Assembly (NCBI GenBank): GCA_964557085.1
Contig: CAZKYS010000058.1
Location: 1 to 15,122 of the forward strand
Origin: Pseudaquidulcibacter sp964557085
GTDB taxonomy: Bacteria > Pseudomonadota > Alphaproteobacteria > Caulobacterales > Aquidulcibacteraceae
DNA length: 15,122 nt
Direction of reading: 5' to 3'
The first letter of the stretch is position 1. Every line of letters begins with the position of its first letter. The notes under the pieces are model-generated. The model saw only the letters and a program-made list of their open reading frames with translations, did no database searches and was not told where the DNA came from. This document shows positions 14,960 to 15,122 of this stretch, piece by piece. The translations under genes were made by a program, and so were the position numbers.

Positions 14960-15122
14960 AGATTGATAGTTAACAATAGATAAATATAAATTAAACTGGG
15001 TTAATGAAACCTTACATAAGCATGAATCAGGCAAAAATAGGTCTTAATTTGTGTTAAAAATATGTCATTTACAGGCGCAAACCTATAAGTTTGAGGTATC
15101 AACTTACCCGTGATAAAATTTC

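Overview
The window reads as chromosomal DNA from an alphaproteobacterium of low GC content (estimated by eye near 40%). The evidence is a complete RegB/RegA/SenC redox-signalling locus, an intracellular-type PHA depolymerase, and alphaproteobacterial-looking GyrB and PBP1A-family proteins. I cannot place it more finely. At least two genes start at TTG codons backed by good ribosome binding sites. I see no tRNA, rRNA, CRISPR array or insertion sequence.

Layout, left to right. (1) The 3' part of gyrB (+). (2) An AT-rich island with one gene (+), a fusion of an N-terminal TIR domain to a C-terminal SIR2 domain. It is probably a single-protein NAD-consuming antiphage effector and is the most unusual object here. 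Its codon use differs from its neighbours, and a palindrome overlaps its likely -10 box. (3) A minus-strand block, in transcription order: regB (membrane redox sensor kinase), two tandem secreted SIMPL/DUF541 paralogues, regA (response regulator) and a secreted alpha-carbonic anhydrase. senC/SCO1 (copper chaperone) is divergent from regB, with only about 44 bases between the start codons. (4) phaZ (+), ending at a strong bidirectional terminator. It converges with a minus-strand gene for a 664-residue exported protein of unknown function. (5) A minus-strand class A penicillin-binding protein with low-complexity tails at both ends. About 176 bases upstream of it show no gene.

How the parts fit together. 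RegB/RegA senses quinone and redox state and controls respiration, and in photosynthetic relatives also CO2 and N2 fixation. SenC delivers copper to cytochrome oxidase, one of the usual targets of this regulon. Two SIMPL genes with near-identical ribosome-binding linkers lie between regB and regA, and a periplasmic carbonic anhydrase follows regA. This suggests envelope functions tied to the redox circuit, but that is inferred from gene order only. The TIR-SIR2 gene looks like an acquired cargo gene next to housekeeping gyrB and has no partner gene in view.
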